A stretch of 19,188 bases of DNA from positions 1 to 19,188 of the forward strand of contig RPRC01000140.1 in assembly GCA_003857395.1 (NCBI GenBank), read 5' to 3'. The notes beneath the pieces were generated by a model. It saw nothing but the letters and a program-made list of their open reading frames with translations. It searched no databases and was not told the DNA's origin. Shown one piece after another: positions 14,734-19,188 of the stretch (position 1 is the first letter of the stretch; every line of letters begins with the position of its first letter). The DNA is from Geobacter sp. GTDB lineage: Bacteria > Desulfobacterota > Desulfuromonadia > Geobacterales > Geobacteraceae. Both the position numbers and the translations under genes were made by a program.

Positions 14734-15692
14734 GTGTGTTTCCAGCATCGCACAAAGTGTCCCGCATTCGGCTCCCGGAGGGGCGGCGGCTCGGTTGAAC
14801 ATTTCCAATCCTTGTGAGGACAGCGATCGCAGAAGCCACAGCCTGGAAGATTCAGGAGCAGGTTCGGCACCTGGCCGGGGATTGTCGAGAGGGGCCGCCC
14901 AGGCTTTGCTCGCTGGGGCAGGGAGGAAAGGAGGCCCTCGGTGTAGGGGTGAAGAGGGTAGCGGAGAACCTGGGCTGTTGGCCCGGATTCAACGATTTTC
15001 CCGGCGTACATGATTAATGTTCGATGGGCTCGCTCAGCAACAACTCCCAGATCATGAGTGATGAGAAGCAGACTCATGCCGAATTCCCGCTTCAGGTCAT
15101 CGATCAGTTCGAGAATCTGTGCCTGGATTGTTACGTCGAGCGCTGTTGTGGGCTCGTCGGCTATAAGAAGCCGCGGTTCGCAGGAGAGGGCCATGGCTAT
15201 CATGATTCGCTGGCGCATGCCGCCACTCAGTTGGTGGGGGTAGTCATTGTAGCGTGACGAAGGTGAGGGAATGCCAACCCTGTTGAGCATTTCGACTGCA
15301 ATTTCTCTTGCTTCATTCTTTGCGAGCTTTCGGTGCAGAAGTATTCCTTCCGCGATTTGGTCACCGATCCGGAAGACAGGATTTAGTGACGTCATCGGTT
15401 CCTGGAAGATGATCGATATCTTGTTTCCCCGGACGTGCTGCATCTCAATGTCGGAAAAGCTGCGCAGGTCCTTGCCTTCAAAAAGTATTTCACCGGCCAC
15501 AATGCTGCCTGGTGGGGGAACAAGTCGCATGATGGAAAGTGCTGTCATGCTTTTGCCGCAGCCTGATTCGCCGACTATCGCAAGGGTTTCCCCTTTCTCA
15601 AGCGATAGATCCAGGTTGTCCACAACTTTCAGCGTTCCGAGAGGAAGGGTGAAGTGAGTTGAAAGGCTGGTAAGTTGGAGCAGCTTGGTCAC
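14730..15692 (-). CDS. oppD: Oligopeptide/dipeptide ABC transporter ATPase (OppD/DppD type)
   Basis: A 320-residue partner ATPase. From GTG 15692: Walker A GESGCGKS (41-48), Q-loop [12 protein letters not shown], signature LSGGMRQR (155-162), Walker B LLIADEP, H-loop LITHDLGVV, and the C-terminal cysteine motif [15 protein letters not shown], which in some family members is linked to an Fe-S cluster. GTG 15692 has AGGAG 6 bases upstream and gives normal family length; in-frame ATGs at 15725 and further upstream (to 15917) lack ribosome binding sites. It is translationally coupled to oppF. No permease or solute-binding gene lies beside it. Confidence 0.9.
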   Translation of the reverse strand: MTKLLQLTSLSTHFTLPLGTLKVVDNLDLSLEKGETLAIVGESGCGKSMTALSIMRLVPPPGSIVAGEILFEGKDLRSFSDIEMQHVRGNKISIIFQEPMTSLNPVFRIGDQIAEGILLHRKLAKNEAREIAVEMLNRVGIPSPSSRYNDYPHQLSGGMRQRIMIAMALSCEPRLLIADEPTTALDVTIQAQILELIDDLKREFGMSLLLITHDLGVVAERAHRTLIMYAGKIVESGPTAQVLRYPLHPYTEGLLSSLPQRAKPGRPLSTIPGQVPNLLLNLPGCGFCDRCPHKDWKCSTEPPPLREPNAGHFVRCWKHT

Positions 15693-15937
15693 GAGGGGCT
15701 CCTGAACGTGTGTCTGAATTTCCATGTGTGCATTAGTGATCAAAATATCACGAAATCTTGGATCGGGCAAACGGTTTGCCATTAAGGCTTCAGGGTTCAT
15801 GCCTGAATCTGAAAGCTTGACAAGGTGAGTGCCTCTCCCTATGATACCCGTCCAAACAGGTTGAGAAAGTTGACGGTTTTTGGGGTGTGATTCAAACGAT
15901 ACCGATCCAACGGGCACCGATTAAACCGACAAAATCG
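15693..15937. other. Divergent intergenic region between oppD and the SpoIID-like gene
   Basis: It contains the palindrome at 15766-15780 and a small hairpin, TTCAGG-gttcatg-CCTGAA (about 15788-15806). No gene is supported; the open frame here is the unused 5' extension of oppD. Confidence 0.5.
15766..15780. promoter_or_regulatory. 15-bp palindrome, candidate operator
   Basis: GGCAAACGGTTTGCC has perfect 7-bp arms around one central base. It lies 74 bases upstream of oppD and about 160 bases upstream of the SpoIID promoter, so it more likely serves the ATPase operon. The regulator is unknown. Confidence 0.45.
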
Positions 15938-15966
15938 TTGACTTCATTTTATTTTTTTGTTTTTAT
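15938..15966 (+). promoter_or_regulatory. Sigma70-like promoter for the SpoIID-queA-tgt operon
   Basis: TTGACT (15938-15943) and TTTTAT (15961-15966) are 17 bases apart; match 5/6 and 4/6. The start would be near 15973, with GAGG (15979-15982) as ribosome binding site for ATG 15988. Confidence 0.6.
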
Positions 15967-15987
15967 CGAAAGGTTGTTGAGGCGACG

Positions 15988-17106
15988 ATGCGTATGCTGA
16001 AAATTTTCTTGGGATTTTTCTGTTGTTTCCTGCTTTTGCCCACGGTAATCTTTGCGGCAAGCGGTGACAATGAGACGATCCGGGTTGCGGTTCAGAAGGG
16101 AATTGAAACCATACGAATTAACGGTGCCGGTCTTGAAGCTACGGATTCATATGGTACCAACCTTGTCATGTCGTTTCCCCTGATTGTCAGAAAAGAGGGA
16201 AGCGACATTTCCGTTGCTGGCATGCGCCTCAGATCCCTCAAGATCTCTTCACCCGGATTCGTTCAGATAAACGGCAAGGGCTATCGCGGTCATCTGGAAG
16301 TGTATCCCTCGGACAAGGGGCTTCTGGTGGTGGATGAAATGCTCCTTGAAGATTACCTCGTTGGCCTGATAAATTGCGAAATATCTTCTCAGTGGCCGAT
16401 GGAAGCGGTCAAGGCCCAAGCGGTTGTTGCCCGCACCTTTGCGCTCTTTCAGAAACAGGCAAGAAAAAACCTTCTCTACCATCTGGAATCAACAGTGTAC
16501 GACCAGGTTTATGGTGGGTCTGATGTCGAGGACAGCAGGGCAGCCCGTGCTGTGGAGGAGACCCGTGGAGAAGTAGTCAGTAATAATGGGAAAATCATCC
16601 AGGCTTTTTTTCATTCGAGCTGTGGTGGCCACACTGAGGCTTCCGAAAACGTCTGGTCCGTCAAGTTGCCCTACCTGCGAGGCGTTGAATGCACCTATTG
16701 CATGAAGTCTCCATCCGTTCTCTGGGAGCAGGCCCTTCCACCGAAAAAGATCGAGTCTCTCCTGCGCAGTGCCGGATATAACGTGACTGGTCTGCAACGG
16801 ATTCAGGCAAAGTCCCGGTATCCGAGTGGCCGGATTGCAGACCTTGAAATCTTTTCTGCCAATGGTACTGTTAGCATTCCTGCTGTTGCCTTCCGCAAGA
16901 CCCTTGGCTACGGTGTTATCCGGAGTACGGATTTTGAGGTGAAATTGGTCGACAATGACTTTGTGTTTGTTGGAACCGGCTATGGCCATGGGGTGGGACT
17001 CTGCCAGTGGGGTGCGAAACAGCGTGCCGAAGAAGGGTTCAGTTACCGCGAAATACTCTCGTACTATTATCCGGGAACACGTGTCGTGAACTACTACACT
17101 GAATAG
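15988..17106 (+). CDS. SpoIID/LytB-domain cell-wall protein
   Basis: A 372-residue exported protein with a signal peptide (residues 1-24, IFAA cleavage region). The SpoIID domain shows [20 protein letters not shown] with the glutamate (Glu131) that aligns with the catalytic residue of Spo[15 protein letters not shown] (about 142-153), [16 protein letters not shown] (208-223) and the C-terminal [15 protein letters not shown]...YYPGT signature. In sporulating Firmicutes SpoIID is a lytic transglycosylase acting on denuded glycan; in non-sporulating Gram-negatives the role is peptidoglycan remodelling by inference. Cys212, His215, Cys235 and Cys238 could form a metal or disulfide site. Its stop is 5 bases before queA, so it is part of that operon. 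Confidence 0.9.
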   Translation: MRMLKIFLGFFCCFLLLPTVIFAASGDNETIRVAVQKGIETIRINGAGLEATDSYGTNLVMSFPLIVRKEGSDISVAGMRLRSLKISSPGFVQINGKGYRGHLEVYPSDKGLLVVDEMLLEDYLVGLINCEISSQWPMEAVKAQAVVARTFALFQKQARKNLLYHLESTVYDQVYGGSDVEDSRAARAVEETRGEVVSNNGKIIQAFFHSSCGGHTEASENVWSVKLPYLRGVECTYCMKSPSVLWEQALPPKKIESLLRSAGYNVTGLQRIQAKSRYPSGRIADLEIFSANGTVSIPAVAFRKTLGYGVIRSTDFEVKLVDNDFVFVGTGYGHGVGLCQWGAKQRAEEGFSYREILSYYYPGTRVVNYYTE

Positions 17107-17111
17107 GTATT

Positions 17112-18143
17112 ATGCGTTTTCGTGATTTTGATTATGATCTGCCTCAAGAGCTGATCGCCCAGACCCCGGTGGATTGCAGGGATGCATCCCGTCTCATGAT
17201 CCTTGACCGGAAGGCAGGGGCGATCAATGAAACCGAATTTTCCCGCATTACTGAATTATTCAGCCCCGGTGACCTCCTGGTCGTAAACGATACCAGGGTG
17301 CTTCCTGCCCGTCTTTTTGGAGAAAAAGAGAGTGGTGGTCGTATTGAAGTTTTTTTGCTCCGGAGAATAACCGGCCCGGATGAGATATGGTCCTGTCTTC
17401 TCAGATCGTCAAAAAAGCCTCGGCCAGGATCCTTTCTCAATCTACCGGCCGGCATGACGGCTCAGATTCTGGAGAGGGGGACTGACGAAACATGGCTGGT
17501 CAGCTTTTCACTGAAAGAAGGATTCAGTCAGTGGCTTGAGGAGCAGGGCAGGATGCCTCTCCCTCCATATATCAGGCGAGCGGCCGATGGTGATGACGAG
17601 TCACGATACCAAACTGTTTTTGCCCGCAACAGCGGAGCTGTCGCGGCTCCCACGGCTGGCCTGCATTTTACCGAGCAGCTTCTGCAGGAAGTTCAGGCGT
17701 GCGGGGTTGATATTGCGTATCTCACCCTTCACGTGGGACTCGGAACCTTTCTTCCCGTGAGAGTTGAAGAGGTAAGCGAACATCGGATGCACCGGGAGTT
17801 CTATTCTATCCCCGGAGAGACGTCCGCGGCAATTGCTGCCCGCAAGGCAGGGCAGGGGAGGGTAATTGCCCTGGGAACAACGACCACTCGCGCGCTCGAA
17901 CATGCAGCCGACAATGATGGCATAGTCCGCGCTGGTGATGGCGAGGCAGATATTTTTATTCATTCCGACTACCAATTCAAGGTTATTGATGCTCTGATCA
18001 CCAATTTTCATCTTCCAAGTTCGACTCTTTTGCTGCTGGTCTCGGCTTTTGCCGGAAAGGATTTTCTTTTTCGCGCCTACTCCGAGGCCATCAGGAAAAA
18101 GTTTCGTTTTTTCAGTTACGGAGATGCAATGTTTATCCGGTAA
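17112..18143 (+). CDS. queA: S-adenosylmethionine:tRNA ribosyltransferase-isomerase
   Basis: QueA transfers and isomerises the ribosyl group of S-adenosylmethionine onto 7-aminomethyl-7-deazaguanine in tRNA, making epoxyqueuosine. The 343-residue length is typical. Signature segments are the N-terminal [46 protein letters not shown], the central RYQTVFA...[34 protein letters not shown] and the C-terminal [21 protein letters not shown]. The ribosome binding site is weak (5-base gap after the SpoIID stop), which suggests translational coupling. tgt, the preceding step of the same pathway, follows. Confidence 0.97.
   Translation: MRFRDFDYDLPQELIAQTPVDCRDASRLMILDRKAGAINETEFSRITELFSPGDLLVVNDTRVLPARLFGEKESGGRIEVFLLRRITGPDEIWSCLLRSSKKPRPGSFLNLPAGMTAQILERGTDETWLVSFSLKEGFSQWLEEQGRMPLPPYIRRAADGDDESRYQTVFARNSGAVAAPTAGLHFTEQLLQEVQACGVDIAYLTLHVGLGTFLPVRVEEVSEHRMHREFYSIPGETSAAIAARKAGQGRVIALGTTTTRALEHAADNDGIVRAGDGEADIFIHSDYQFKVIDALITNFHLPSSTLLLLVSAFAGKDFLFRAYSEAIRKKFRFFSYGDAMFIR

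Positions 18144-19188
<1,045 letters not shown>

Noticed and set aside
14734..14808. N-terminal extension of OppF
   Set aside because: It overlaps oppD in another frame; the ATGA overlap at 14733 is the expected coupled start.
15693..15917. N-terminal extension of OppD (75 residues)
   Set aside because: Not family-like, with no ribosome binding site at its ATGs; GTG 15692 has AGGAG at proper spacing.

Overview
The window reads as a chromosomal segment of a Geobacter-like deltaproteobacterium (Geobacterales/Desulfuromonadia). The best evidence is a GEMM-I riboswitch of the Geobacter type (GEMM-Ib, with A in place of the ligand-contacting G20). A small SAP/cysteine protein of a kind I associate with this group, the biotin gene set and the overall gene style agree with this. 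The assignment is inference; no rRNA or other marker gene is present.

Layout. (1) 3-4434: the end of an RND efflux pump; a membrane-anchored YkuE/YaeI-type metallophosphoesterase; a small minus-strand SAP-like cysteine protein (3346-3525); and a DUF3108 exported protein. (2) 4620-7648: a compact biotin operon, bioF-bioH-bioC. Its genes overlap by 1 and 8 bases, a 15-bp perfect inverted repeat sits at the promoter, and a bidirectional terminator closes it. The best bioF start is GTG 4701, downstream of the operator. (3) 7700-8820: two small minus-strand genes (an exported 84-aa protein and a 69-aa zinc ribbon) on either side of a cluster of non-coding inverted-repeat elements that share 18-bp TAGT..CATCCGGAAA ends. 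(4) 8974-12797: a sigma70-like promoter, a GEMM-Ib riboswitch with an overlapping intrinsic terminator, and a 1160-residue protein. That protein has two homologous globular domains, one at each end, joined by a helical rod of 27 repeats of exactly 25 residues. (5) 12798-13752: a strong hairpin, an ArsR-family regulator and non-coding sequence. (6) 13753-15692: two translationally coupled oligopeptide ABC-transporter ATPases (OppD/OppF type) without permeases in view. (7) 15938-19188: the start of a + strand operon, SpoIID-like protein - queA - tgt. It couples a cell-wall protein to two queuosine tRNA-modification enzymes; tgt runs off the window and starts at TTG 18222.

How the parts work together. 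The bio operon makes pimeloyl-ACP by the BioC-BioH route and then 7-keto-8-aminopelargonate with BioF, probably under a BirA-like repressor. queA and tgt are two steps of queuosine synthesis. The most unusual unit is the riboswitch plus the dumbbell-shaped coiled-coil protein. The RNA features predict that 3',3'-cyclic AMP-GMP (or c-di-GMP) switches the gene on by preventing termination. That would tie a large, apparently undescribed filament- or scaffold-like protein to the second-messenger network that controls surface and extracellular-electron-transfer genes in Geobacter.
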